From positions 1-64,000 of the forward strand of contig CAJNDS010000557.1 of the NCBI GenBank assembly GCA_905221605.1: a DNA stretch of 64,000 nucleotides, in the 5' to 3' direction. The notes beneath the pieces were generated by a model. It was not told the DNA's origin. It was given only the letters and a program-made list of their open reading frames with translations, and ran no database searches. Shown one piece after another: positions 10,557 through 21,219 of the stretch. Origin of the DNA: Symbiodinium natans (Eukaryota > Sar > Dinophyceae > Suessiales > Symbiodiniaceae). A program made the translations under genes and the position numbers. Within the stretch, counting starts at the first letter, position 1. The number at the start of each line of letters is the position of its first letter.

Positions 10557-11600
10557 ATGAAAACCTCTCCCCAGAAACCCTCAGTTCCAGAATTCCAGAA
10601 TTCCAGAATTCCAGATTTTCTGAGATCCCTAATTCCAGAATTCCAGAATTCCAGATTTTTCAGAGGCCCCCAGTTCCAGAATTCCAGAATTCCAGAATCT
10701 GGAATTCTGGAACTGGGGGCCCCTGACAAATCTGGACTTCTGGAATTCTGGAATTCTAATTTCGGAGAGCCAAGAAGGTTACATTTGAAATTAGAGACGG
10801 AAAATAAGAGTCTTATTAATCTTACCCATTAAGTTTTAGAGGATTCCATCTTACCCATTAAGTTTTAGAGGATTCCTTATTTTTTTCTAGGCTGATTAAA
10901 TTTAATAATACTCCCGTTCACTTCAATGGGAGTTCTTATTAGCCACCAGTTCCAGAATTCCAGAATTCCAGAATCTGGAATTCTGGAACTGGGGGCCCCT
11001 GACAAATCTGGAATTCTGGAATTCTGGAATTCTGGAATTCTGGAATTCTGGAATTCTGGAATTCTAATTTCGGAGAGCCACGAAGGTTACATTTGAAAAG
11101 AGACGGAAAATAAGAGTCTTATTAATCTTACCCATTAAGTTTTAGAGGATTCCTTATAATTTTCTAGGCTGATTAAATTTAATAATACTCCCGTTCACTT
11201 CAATGGGAGTTCTTATTAGCCACCAGTTCCAGAATTCCAGAATCTGGAATTCTGGAACTGGGGGCCCCTGACAAATCTGGAATTCTGGAATTCTGGAATT
11301 CTGGAATTCTAATTTCGGAGAGCCAAGAAGGTTACATTTGAAATTAGAGACGGAAAATAAGAGTATTATTAATCTTACCCATTAAGTTTTAGAGGATTCC
11401 TTATAACTTTCTAGGCTGACTAATTTTAATAATACTCCCGTTCACTTCAATGGGAGTTCTTATTAGCCCCCAGTTTCAGAATTCCAGAATTCCAGAATCT
11501 GGAATTCGGGAACTCGGGCCCCTGAAAAATCTGGAATTCTGGAATTCTAAGAGCCGAGAGAAAGGTTACATTTTGAAATTAGAGACGGAAAATAAGAGTC
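10557..11600. repeat. EcoRI-site palindromic satellite, about four units
   Basis: Arrays of GAATTC embedded in CCAGAATT / AATTCTGG steps flank perfect inverted repeats. The clearest hairpin has 23-bp arms at 10666-10688 and 10698-10720 around a 9-base loop. Hairpins recur at about 10946-10994, 11223-11264 and 11467-11519. Each is followed by a conserved AT-rich segment containing GGAGAGCCAAGAAGG, then ATTAGAGACGGAAAATAAG, and an ACTCCC...GGGAGT mini-stem. Unit length varies from about 236 to 308 bp, largely by the number of GGAATTCT steps. No coding potential. Confidence 0.85.
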
Positions 11601-12590
11601 TTATTAATCTTACCGAATAGGTTTCCTATTTAAGATTAATCCTACTGCCGTTCATTTTACTGGGGGTTCGTATTAAATTGATAAGATTCCGAATAATTTT
11701 ACTAGCATTCACTGTTTTTTAAGTAGGATTCCTGCATTTGTCTAATTGGGTTCGTATTAATTTCTAAAGGATGCCTATTAAAGGGTGCCTATTGGATTTA
11801 TTCGGGTTAATATTGATTACTATTCATTTTCATCAGATTCCAAGTAGTTTGAATAGGGTTCTTAGTAATGTTAATAGCGTTCTTATTCCTAGTATTTTTT
11901 AAACATATTCCTATGATGTTAATGGGCTTCTTATTCAATTTCAAAAGGTTTGCGTACAATTGTTAATTGGATTCTTTTTGCTTTGATAAGCTTCCAATTA
12001 ATTTAAATAGGTTCCTGATTAATTTGAATAGGCTTCGTATTCATGTTAACAGGGTCTCTCATTCATGTTGAAAGGATTCTTAATAATTTTCATAGGGATC
12101 CTACTAGATTCAACAGTGCTCCTACTGTTTTTTGAATACTGGTCCCTATTCATTTCAATTGGACTCGAAATAATTCTATTGTAATTCTTAATAATTTTAA
12201 CAGCAGTCCTATGAACAAAAAGTTTTAATAGGTTCATAGTCATTTCATCAGTGCGGCTCTTATTGTTTCAAAGGGTCCACGTTACTTTTTTATAGAATTT
12301 TATTGGCTCCTCTTAATCTTAATAGGATTCGTCTTCATGTTAAACGGATTCCTGTTACTCGTAAAAGAATTCACAGAAGTTTTTATAGGGTTCATATTCA
12401 TTTTAATAGCATTCCTATGAATTCAAAAGGGTTCCTATTCATTTCAATGGGCTTCCTATGATTCCTTTGAGTTTAGGACTCCAAGAAATTAGAATAGGAG
12501 TCCTACTAATTTGATATGCTTCTACATATTTAAACCAGATTCCTATCAATTGTACGTATTGATTCAAATAGGATTCTTCTTGAATTCATA
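11600..12590. repeat. Degenerate 21-bp tandem repeat array, AT-rich
   Basis: Roughly forty units of 19-23 bp (mode 21) follow the pattern TTCnTATTnATTTnAATAGG, each beginning with TTC or TCC after a purine-rich end. Units have diverged heavily, but the register persists for almost 1 kb. AT content is far above the rest of the window. The same unit can be recognised inside the AT-rich part of the neighbouring palindromic satellite, so the two are probably one higher-order repeat. Stops interrupt all frames. Confidence 0.75.
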
Positions 12591-12787
12591 CGAAATGGCT
12601 GAGTGGATTTAGTTATGTGAATTAAGCTTTTTGGAATCAACGAAGTTAATTAAAAGTAACGAAATCAAGGACATTAGACACATTAGTGAAATTCAGTAAA
12701 CTATTTCATGAATTTCTAAAACCCTACCATGACCAAACTGGGAGGCCGATCTGTCGGACTTCAGGGAAGAGCATATGGAAGCGTGGG

Positions 12788-12830
12788 TTTTGGGGGGGGG
12801 GGTACCATATATATATATATATATATATTT
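12788..12830 (-). repeat. Composite (AT)n-TACC-Cn element, copy 2, reversed
   Basis: A G11 run leads to GGTACC and then an (AT)n tract. In reverse complement this is (AT)n-GGTACC-Cn followed by AAAACCCACGC, matching the bases that follow the C run of copy 1. Confidence 0.6.
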
Positions 12831-12920
12831 GATCACCCATTATATATCTGTTTCAAACTATACTGTATAATTTCTATATGGAATATTCTTTGCATTTGTA
12901 GATTTTGTATAGTTTACATA

Positions 12921-13081
12921 CAGACACACACACACACACACCAACACACACACACACACCAACACACACACACACACCAACACACACACACACACACACC
13001 AACACACACACACACACACACACACACCCCAACACACACGCCAACACACACACACACACACACCAACACACACACCAACAC
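12921..13081. repeat. CA microsatellite with CCAACA interruptions, cut by gap
   Basis: About 160 bases of CA repeat punctuated by CCAA, running straight into the assembly gap. The true length is unknown. Confidence 0.95.
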
Positions 13082-13181
13082 NNNNNNNNNNNNNNNNNNN
13101 NNNNNNNNNNNNNNNNNNNNNNNNNNNNNNNNNNNNNNNNNNNNNNNNNNNNNNNNNNNNNNNNNNNNNNNNNNNNNNNNN
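13082..13181. other. Assembly gap, exactly 100 N
   Basis: A round-number N block between a CA repeat and a G12 run. It is a scaffolding placeholder; the real distance is unknown. Confidence 0.99.
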
Positions 13182-13266
13182 GGGGGGGGGGGGAAGGGAA
13201 GGGAGAATCAAAAACAGCGTCAACGAACAAACAAAGCCCTGCAATTCCAATTATCGCTGAGGGTTA

Positions 13267-13362
13267 TCAGAAAATATCTTCCGGGTTTGCACTGCCAGTA
13301 TCTTCAGCACTCTTATCTGCGTTGTCCGCCTGCTCCATGGTCATGTGTGGACCACCGCTCAT
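13267..13362 (-). CDS. Short acidic ORF, 31 residues
   Basis: ATG at 13362 and TGA at 13269-13267. The product begins MSGGPHMTMEQADNADKSAE and ends PEDIF. Its composition is typical of a disordered acidic N-terminal exon, but length alone gives little support. A second protein-like frame lies just upstream (13559-13368, minus). From 13560 to 14370 no gene is firm. Confidence 0.3.
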   Translation of the reverse strand: MSGGPHMTMEQADNADKSAEDTGSANPEDIF

Positions 13363-14370
13363 GGCGCTCAGGTTTTTTCGCCCCCCAACAAGTGGAGGGC
13401 CCTTTCAAAAGATGTTCTACTGGACCCACCTCCGAGCCACGCTGCAACAAACAAAGGCTGTCCAGTGTTCAGAGCTACATTCCAAGCATGACTAGTATGG
13501 TCTCCATCACAACCACTGCTAGTGAACAGCAGCATTAAACAGCACAACTCGCACTGCACTCTCGGGCTTGCAAGCTTGGCTCAGCCTTTTTGCCCGCAAG
13601 AGCGAAGGCCGAATACGTGGCGCAAGTCCACTAACTATGGAGTTCTCTATGGGTGGACTCCCAGATTTGACCTGCTTCCTTTCACACTAAAAAAGATCAA
13701 GGCACATGGCATGGGGAGGCCTCAACCTCCGTCAGCACAAGCCAGAGGAACCGAATGCAACTCGGCCTTGAAGCCTGAAACCCCCGAACGAAAGCGTAAC
13801 ATATGTCCGAACTTTGCAAAATGTTGAGGAAAACTTGCGGAAACGCCCACAGCAGAACTCCATGACTCTGCACCTGTGGCTACCTTCGCAGCCTTCCGAG
13901 CTCCGTTGGGAACAAAACCGGTGAACGGAAGGGGGGGCCACATGGCTGGGTTGCCGAAGAGTTTCCACGGTTTTGGAAGGAATGTCGCTCTTTTGGAAGC
14001 CTCAGGGAAGCTTTTTGTGGGCTTTCAGAGTCTTTCAGGGTCAGGCCTTTGAGGAATTGTCGGCAACACAGATTTACGGCAGCACCTTTTTTAAAGTGGC
14101 GCTGCTACTATGTCCATTGCTTCCGAAAGCATCTCTTCTACGCAAGACGGCCGCGGCTAAACTGAGCCTTTGCTGACAGTACGTATATACTCATGCGTGT
14201 GGGCATGTGCTTCTGCTTGTGTGCATGCACTTAATTAAAGTGTTTAGTGTTGCTGTGAAGAAGCTTCCAATTCGCACACGTGTTCCGTGTTCCGTAAGGG
14301 TGATTGCAAGGTGTTTTTTGCTGCCGCCCGCCTAGCTGAACTGAATGTCCACATTGCAGGGAATTGGCAT

Positions 14371-14598
14371 TTAAGGTGTGGAAGCTTTGTTGACGAGTTC
14401 GGCTTTGCGCGTTACTGCATGTTGTCCTGTTCGGCTTTCCGCTCCTGATTGTAGTTTTTTCTCTTCATCCTGGCCGTCCGCTATGTCGTCAGCATGGTCG
14501 TGCGAATCTGCCAGCATGGACTGATGATTCATATTTAGTGTGCATGTGGTGTGGGTTCTGTGTGGTTCAGCATACTGCGGCTGCTGCAGCTGAGACAC
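14371..14598 (-). CDS. C-terminal exon of an unknown hydrophilic protein
   Basis: The frame is open from a likely acceptor (CTCAG|) near 14590 to TAA at 14371. Composition is polar and protein-like (DSHDHADDIADGQDEEKKLQ, then TRKAELVNKAS). There is no ATG at the left end, so an upstream exon is expected. No domain recognised. The stretch 14600-15340 shows nothing firm. Confidence 0.45.
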   Translation of the reverse strand: MSQLQQPQYAEPHRTHTTCTLNMNHQSMLADSHDHADDIADGQDEEKKLQSGAESRTGQHAVTRKAELVNKASTP

Positions 14599-15346
14599 AG
14601 AAGTCTAGCGACATCTCGGCACTGACTTGCTGAACAAGACAAGACATGAACTGTATCCTATCGCTAAATTGTCCGGCATGAACGTGATTCACCAAGCGGT
14701 GCAAAACCTTCATGGAAAATGCTTCCTACACAAAGCCTCTTGGAGAGGTGGTTCTGGCCAAAAGTGTCGCAGACTCTGTGTGAAAACTTGGCATGCTGCC
14801 TCGGACCTACCACATGATGCACCACTTTTCTAAATGGGCTTCGCATGCAGTCTGGACCTGGGAGTGTCTCCCTTCCTTGGGAACATTGCGGGAGCAGTTG
14901 ACGGTTTGGATCCGTCCTGAGTACAGTACTGTGAAATTGTGAAAGTCACTGTAGCATGATTACGACCCAATATTGCAGGAGATTGGGGCTTAGAACCTCA
15001 TTGACCGGAAACTTAGGCTCACAGGAAACTTAGAGAACTAGACCCCTTCACAGTACATCACGTAGTTCTTCCATGCACTTCTTACGCTGCACTGCGCCCC
15101 CAGGTCGAAACAAAGATCTCTGCGCGAAGCGTGATTAATCCCCCTAACGAAAATGACCTGAGCCCTTTAACACGCGAACACACCCTAAACTTGGCAAACC
15201 TCAAAAGCAAGGGCCGTGCCCTCAGCTCAGTGAGGCGCACTCCGCCTCTTCGCAAGGGAGGTGGTGCGGAAATTTAAAGCCCACAACGTGGGAAACAGTC
15301 AGCAAAGGGTAGCATGGCTTGCAGCTGATCAGAAAGGCAATTTATC

Positions 15347-15538
15347 TTAAGCTCGAGCTGCAGATTCCCAAGCTGTTTGCGAGACTTTGGTCGAGAGTTG
15401 CGGATGCTTCCTAGTAGTACCTGTAGTGACTGTAGTGCCTATGCAATATGTCCATTCAGACAAGGTTGCATCAAGTGAGCTTTTCATGACTGCTTGCATG
15501 TGCGATGCCAGTGCGGGTGCATGGAATACCGTCGACAT
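15347..15538 (-). CDS. Hypothetical 63-residue ORF
   Basis: A true ATG start (MSTVFHAPALASHMQAVMKS) and TAA stop. A plus-strand frame at 15387-15590 is also protein-like, so the strand is uncertain. No domain recognised. Confidence 0.3.
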   Translation of the reverse strand: MSTVFHAPALASHMQAVMKSSLDATLSEWTYCIGTTVTTGTTRKHPQLSTKVSQTAWESAARA

Positions 15539-15969
15539 GTGTATACTGCATTTAGGAGCCGTGCCACAAACTTACTATCGAACCCGGTAGCTTGCTGACT
15601 TGTTGGTTACTTTGACAGCTCTACAAACCCAGCACACATCCTGTCCTCCACATGCCCGTGGTCGTGATTGGCTAAGAGCCGCTCCTGTGCAATCTTGTTG
15701 ACAAGGAACAGCTCTCGGCACAGTCCCAAGGTAAATGGTCACCAGGCAACAAGGGTTTTTTTCAATCACATCATCCTGCACGTGAAGAGGTGACCCCAGA
15801 AGTCACATCAACACGAATTTCATGTCAATCCCAAGCGATTCCGCACGCATGTCGAAACTAAATTGGTTTATTGGGTCGAACCAAGCCTGCCACCTCCAAC
15901 ACTCGAAATCCGCGTGCCAAGATGACAGTGATGACAGGTGGCCCTGTGTTCTCGGACTGGCGAGAAGCC

Positions 15970-15995
15970 AGTGTGTGTGTGTGTGTGTGTGTGTG
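15970..15995. repeat. (GT)n microsatellite
   Basis: An uninterrupted GT dinucleotide run of about 12 units. Confidence 0.95.
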
Positions 15996-16116
15996 AATGC
16001 TCCGGGCGCACTATTATGACACAGTAGGATTGCACGAATGCACGCTCGGAAGTTCGGAAGCATGTCCTCAGCCGCCTTAGTTTTTGTTTGCCCACATGGG
16101 TTCGTCCATTTAAGTG

Positions 16117-16581
16117 TTAGGAATCCTCAGTAGAATATTCCTCATGATGGAGGTCTGTCAAAATCTCAGCCTGGCCCTTGTCGATCGTCATGTGCATCAC
16201 GGGGACCAGTTGGCATTTGTGGTAAGTCTCTGGATTCCACAGAAGTCCCACTCCGCCCTTATGCCACAAGCGTATCTTTGGATTCCAGGCTTGGGGCTTG
16301 GGCGCTTGGGATTGGAGTTTCCTGTGGCGGGTTAAGCCACTGGCCACATCGTGAGGAGGATGTACATGCTGCTGAGGTCGGCACCCAGTACCGTGGTCGC
16401 TGGCGCGGCTCGTCGTTCTCGAGAACCTCACCGACAGAACCTTGCAACCTCACTCCTCGACATGCGTACCATGCTGAAAGGCCCGATTGGTTCTTCAGTC
16501 ATGTGCCGCATACTTTAACCACTTTTACCGAACGTCTGAAGCCCGGAGCACCTGGTCCTCAGGCAGCTTGATGGTTGCCAT
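16117..16581 (-). CDS. Three-exon gene, 91-residue conserved-looking protein
   Basis: Exon 1 (16581-16529) encodes MATIKLPEDQVLRASDV. Exon 2 (16448-16385) encodes LQGSVGEVLENDEPRQRPRY and exon 3 (16275-16117) ends EEYSTEDS. Both introns (80 and 109 bp) are GT-AG, and every junction is phase consistent (53+64+159 bases = 92 codons). The first acceptor is the AG|G common in dinoflagellates. Exon 3 has an aromatic/glycine-rich stretch (WHKGGVGLLWNPETYHK) suggesting a compact beta-rich fold, followed by a helix (DKGQAEILTDLHHEEY). I do not recognise the family. Confidence 0.75.
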
Positions 16582-16898
16582 CGACTCCTCTGCTTGGGGC
16601 CTGGGGCGATGCGCGATGTGGCGGACACCGGCCCTTGCCAGGTCTGTCAAGGCACTGCATGCACAGACAGACACACAAGGAGATTTTGAGAAGCTCGTAG
16701 ACAAGAGATGTGCACCAAAAAACTCCAGGCCCACCCCCCCTCCTAGTCTTCGCATCTTTCTCGCAGTAGCTTGTGAATCCCGCCAGCATGGGTCTGGAAG
16801 TTGGGTGTTGCGATGGCGGTCACAAGGCTGCTAAATCTGGTCCTCAGAGCTGATTCACGTTAAGCTGTCACACGCTGCGTCTTCCAGGTTAGCGGGAA

Positions 16899-17145
16899 AC
16901 GCAGCGAGAAAAGCTACTGCTTTTCGCAAAAAGTGGCCTTCTGCAAGAAGTTCAAACTCCGCACACAACGTTGCGAGAAAAGCCAGCTTCTCGAGAAGTG
17001 GCAATTTGAACAGGGCACAACGCCGCGAGAAAAGTCAGTTTTCGCAAAAAGTTGCTTTTCAAGAAATGTGGCTTTTCGAGAGAAGTGGCATTTCTAAAAG
17101 CTTGCGCACGCAACGCCGTGGGAACAGTCGCTTTTTTCGGGACAA
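16899..17145. repeat. Degenerate minisatellite of GCGAGAAAAG units
   Basis: Four imperfect units begin near 16899, 16965, 17017 and 17110. Each opens with (A)CAACGCCGCGAGAAAAG-like sequence and contains TTTTCGCAAAAAG or CTCGAGAAGTGGC. Unit length varies between 52 and 93 bp. The region 17146-18040 shows only ambiguous frames on both strands. Confidence 0.55.
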
Positions 17146-18049
17146 TTTACCCGCAGCATCAAAGACACCCCACATGACAGCACAGGATTCGTGAGGAAGC
17201 CAACTCTTAACCCCTAACAAGCCAAGAAGCCCATAGCGAAGAACAAGGTGGATCCGGGGCGGGGGGGGGGAGGCGGCGAACCGCAAACCTTGATGCTCGA
17301 TCCCCTATCCTCCGTCCATACCTCAAGCACGTGCTGAAACAGCACGTTTCTGCACAACATTTAAGAGGCTTGTGGTCAGCTCACACACACACAATTCGCA
17401 TAGAGGTGGAACTGCTTTTGCGCCCTTGAATGCTTTCAGTGCGCAGTAAGACTTACGTAGCACGCCTTTGCAACCAGCATGCGCATCAAGGAGTGTAGAA
17501 GCAGAGCACACACGCAAGCCTGGTAGCCACTGAGATTTGCTGAGACACCCCACGTGTTCAAGAAGGCAACCATTCTAACCACGACGTTGCACCAACTCCG
17601 CAGCACCATCCTCTCCTGTGGAGGCATGCTCTTTCTCCTAGTTAATTGTCCAGTACTTAGGGGAACTAAAGGCATTATGAGGGATTCTAAAAACCCCAAA
17701 AAGTTAAGGTTACCTTCTCTACAACTAAGTTCTTGTGAACTGGCTCAAGCCTCAAATCCACTGCCAGTTTTCCGAGTCTGGTTTGCATCGGATCAATCAT
17801 CCTAGCAAAGCACCAGACATGATCGTGAGCAAGACAACTCATACAGCAAAAGTGGATGGCAAGGATTCGGGACGGAACAATCACACGCCGAACGCAAGTC
17901 GAAGTTCGAACAGAGTGCGGCTCCTCCCTCCGCACTATGGTGGCATGTCCTTAGCCAAGCGAAGGCAGTCGCTGCGCAAAAAATCGAATCTGCAGGCTCC
18001 AATACACCTCTGGGCATCCAGCGCTGGTTGATGCTGAAGCTGTTCTTAC

Positions 18050-18510
18050 CTTTCACACGCTGGACTACATCAGGCTCAGAGGCTTCTAAAGGCAGGGGAT
18101 GGGTGGGTCGAGGCTCACTGGCCAAGGTGCGGTCATCTTCGGCCAGGAGCCGGTCGTCCTGCACCAGCTGACACCCCAGTACAAAGGTCTACAGTAGGCC
18201 TAGGGCAGCAGCAAGGACCTGAAAGCTTGGTGGTGATACTCGATATGCCGATATGCGTGCAAACGTGTCCTCAGAGATGGTCCCCACATGCTGCGCCTCT
18301 ACATACATCCGGGGGCACGCACGGCTGCTTCTGATGAGTCGAGCTTAGAGAGATGTTGGGCGTTGCAAAAGTATCGGTCTGCAAAATGAGGATTGCATGC
18401 AGCATCACTTGAGTTCCTTTAACCAGAAGAAAGCAAAGAATGGCAGCAAAAACAAAAATAACATGAACCCTTGCAGGCTCCTGCAGCCTGGCATGATACA
18501 GGAAAGCCAT
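18050..18510 (-). CDS. Unknown membrane protein exon plus downstream exon
   Basis: A frame from ATG at 18510 to TGA at 18271 begins MAFLYHARLQEP and has one hydrophobic segment (VHVIFVFAAILCFLLV), so a signal anchor is plausible. Downstream, 18167-18050 is a well-formed exon: acceptor TGTCAG, 39 codons including QDDRLLAEDDRTLASEPRP, and a strong GTAAGA donor. Whether the two belong to one transcript is inferred from order and strand only. Confidence 0.45.
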
Positions 18511-18838
18511 GAGTGCTTCAGTTTGCTAAGGCCAATTCGATTAGCCAGACATGCTGTGCCGACATGTCTATCTTCTCCGAATTTCAGCCACCACGCTCCA
18601 AACTCTGCACGGCTGTCTGTTAGAAGGCTCTGCTGTGCATGGCGTTGAACGGCTCTTAGGATGGCACAACGCGGGCCAAGGTCTGCTTCTTGACGAACTC
18701 CCAGGCTGCACGCTCGCTAGACGCGGACCTGGCCCAGCAGCTTTTGGTAGTGGCAATGGGTTTCGCCTCTCACACTCGCACAAGGCCGGCAAGGCATCGG
18801 TTGGTAGGTCCATAACTGTGGTGACACTGTGTTGGCAA

Positions 18839-18863
18839 TGGGTTTAGGGTTTAGGGTTTAGGG
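18839..18863. repeat. Interstitial telomere motif, three TTTAGGG units
   Basis: GGGTTTAGGGTTTAGGG continues for three full units. It is the longest pure telomere-type run in the window. Confidence 0.85.
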
Positions 18864-18906
18864 CCATGCCATCTGGTGTCTTGCGTCGCTCTCTAAACAC
18901 CTGAGA

Positions 18907-19796
18907 ATGCCTGCCTGCCCGTGGCATACACACGTGTTGGCACAAACCGCCATGTTGGACATGTACGACAATACCACAAGTGCATGTTGGTTAATGGCAC
19001 CTGCCTTTTGGCAGAGGCTCGCGCGGCTCGCTATGTCTCGCTCAAGCTGCGAAGACTTGCAAGATCTAAGTCCGAAGTCGCCTAAATAATCCCCGGGCAC
19101 GACTTAAGAATTGCCATTACCCCCTTGAATATGACTGGAAAGACCGGAATCCTTCAGCAGCTCAACGCTCGAATCAGCCCAGAACCCTCCAGAAACACAC
19201 ACAGTGAAGACGCCAGGCCCGCAGAGGAACTCTACAGAGTGGAGGCTGGACTTTCACGTCGCAAACCTGCAAGGCGGCTGAGCACCGTGAGGCTTATCCT
19301 GGCAGTCTCATGAGAAGTATGAAGTGCCAGCAGCAGTACCAGCAGCAGCTCTTCACACAAGCCGAGGTTCCGGCTACAGCCACGGCCTCTCAAGTCTTCT
19401 TAGTACTTGTGTTGACATAACAAGACAGCGTCCCCGACAAGAACGCACTGTGAAATCATCTGGCAATAACCACACGTCGCCTTTCTCAGAAGTAACTTGC
19501 TCACGCAACACCGTCGCAGAAATCCGCTATGCTTTCTAAAGTGCGCATTGCATAATTGGATGTGTACTGCAAGGCGTGGCGAAAACACATCAACATGTGC
19601 AGAATTTCATGATGTCCATCAGGAAGCCAGGCTTCTCAAGAACAGCATGTCAAACGCACACAACCGCTCAATGGACGATGAATGCATGCGATCATTCAAG
19701 CAGTTGCTGCGGATATCGCACTGCCAACCACATCCTCGAAGCCTAATCCGAGCAGCCATCACAGACCCTGAGCAGCCCCGACCCCAGAAGGTCTAG
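18907..19796 (+). CDS. Candidate exons of an unknown plus-strand gene
   Basis: Three plus-strand frames in series look protein-like. 18907-19089 begins MPACPWHTHVLAQTAML. 19131-19313 begins MTGKTGILQQLNARISPEP and continues with EDARPAEELYRVEAGL. 19560-19796 contains MDDECMRSFKQLLRISH. Junctions were not resolved, so these may be one multi-exon gene or separate genes. No domain recognised. Confidence 0.4.
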
Positions 19797-19799
19797 AAG

Positions 19800-20470
19800 T
19801 GATAGCACGTAGAACTCTCCAGGTTTTCATGCACCCCCTTCTGCAACGAACAGGCAACCTCCTGGGCAGCGTGATGCCTTGGACAGGCACTTCGGATCGA
19901 GACTAGAAGCTGTTGCGGCAGCGTTGAGGGAGTAGGGTATGCTTGAGGGGCTGTTAGGGACATCTTCGGGGCTCCAGATGGCTGGCAGTCTTACCGGGGA
20001 ATTGGGAGACGATTCTGTGTAGAAACATGTCCGGACTCTTGGCCCGCTGTCGGGCAGGCTGAGCTAACCTCGAGATTGCTGCATGAAATGGCCCCTCCCA
20101 CCCTAACCCTCCAAAGTTTAGAGCGCTGTGCTGCATAGCGGCAGGAATTTGTCCCCTCGATTCACGTGGGCGCCGTCGAGCAGAGACGGATCCTAGCATC
20201 AGCAAGTCTCGACTCACTAAGATATTGTAGCATTATGAGAATATAGATGATATTGTGATATGGGTATATTATAACATACTATAAATACTATATGATGATA
20301 TTATTAGTACATTATTGTATTGATATATTGCTTTATTGTTATATGGCCATGTTTTGCTATCTTCTGATACCCTTCAGGGGCGTCCTAAACCTGCGGGCCA
20401 TGCCCCAGGTCTACTTGGGGGTCACTTGTGGGGACGAGGTTGTGCCAGGTTGTGCCATTCTGTGCTACAA
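19800..20470. other. No gene seen; AT-rich patch
   Basis: Nothing is supported. An AT-rich, TATTATA-like patch occupies 20222-20345 and contrasts with the GC-richer flanks. Confidence 0.5.
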
Positions 20471-20479
20471 GGGGCTCCG

Positions 20480-20626
20480 GCTCGCAACAACGGGCTCCTG
20501 CGCCAGTCTATCTTCAAAGCTGACGACATCTTCCTGCACGAAAGCATTCGCAAGATCACATGGACACTTCTCTACGTTATGATCCCTTTTTGGGTGCCCT
20601 CGATATTCGGGGCAGCCTTAAAATAG
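20480..20626 (+). CDS. Candidate C-terminal membrane exon
   Basis: The frame ends IRKITWTLLYVMIPFWVP plus a short tail before TAG, with an upstream charged stretch (QSIFKADDIFLHES). This resembles the last transmembrane helix of a membrane protein. No start or acceptor has been fixed. Confidence 0.35.
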   Translation, partial: ARNNGLLRQSIFKADDIFLHESIRKITWTLLYVMIPFWVPSIFGAALK

Positions 20627-20760
20627 TAACCCCAAAAGGGACTATGATTTAGAGAACTGACCACATGTGTGTGCCAGATCCTGGAGAACAGCATGAGCGG
20701 CGGGGAGGCGAGATTCCAATTAAACCAACTGATCACCCACCCCCAAGTCCTTCCTCAACC

Positions 20761-21219
20761 TTAACAAACCACATGTTTGGAGCGAAAGAAACGCTGTGTG
20801 ACAAGCGCACTCCTACCTGAATGTCGCATTAGGCAAATGGATAAATGGATAGTGCAGCCTGCGAACGTGCTTTTGAAGCTGTCTTTCCATTCTCGAACTA
20901 GTCTTACTAGTAAGCAAACTCGGCGATCATTCCCTTGTAGGTTGCTCAATGTCAGCCTGCGGATCTGAAGGCACCCCTTCATTTGCGGCAAATAGACATG
21001 CGTATTCCAACACGAACTCAGTAAGGCCTCTGTCGCCACAAGGAATCTGGCCGCTCCAATGGCAACATGAGGTGTGGACTTGCCTGAGAGGAGGGACACA
21101 TGTGGATTGACCCAAGTTGACCCAAGAGCCAGCCTTTTGTTTTGTTCGCTGCAAGGCAGTTTCCTTTGTCCCCGCTCCCAAGCTTGGGCGACGGCGGCTT
21201 GGACAAGCAGGCAAGGCAA
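20761..21219 (-). CDS. Hypothetical exon, 152-codon open frame
   Basis: Open for 152 codons without an ATG at its left end. The middle (PHVAIGAARFLVATEALLSS) is the most protein-like part. An opposing plus-strand frame at 20777-20968 also looks plausible, and 21230-21650 has long frames on both strands, so the call is weak. Confidence 0.3.
   Translation of the reverse strand: MPCLLVQAAVAQAWERGQRKLPCSEQNKRLALGSTWVNPHVSLLSGKSTPHVAIGAARFLVATEALLSSCWNTHVYLPQMKGCLQIRRLTLSNLQGNDRRVCLLVRLVREWKDSFKSTFAGCTIHLSICLMRHSGRSALVTQRFFRSKHVVC

Noticed and set aside
12046-12243. 65-codon minus-strand frame with repeated NPFNMN-like heptads
   Set aside because: A 21-bp repeat gives seven-codon periodicity automatically. 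Stops interrupt neighbouring units.
12729-13538. 269-codon frame spanning the N gap
   Set aside because: It reads through 100 N and a CA repeat; reading frame across a gap of unknown length is meaningless.
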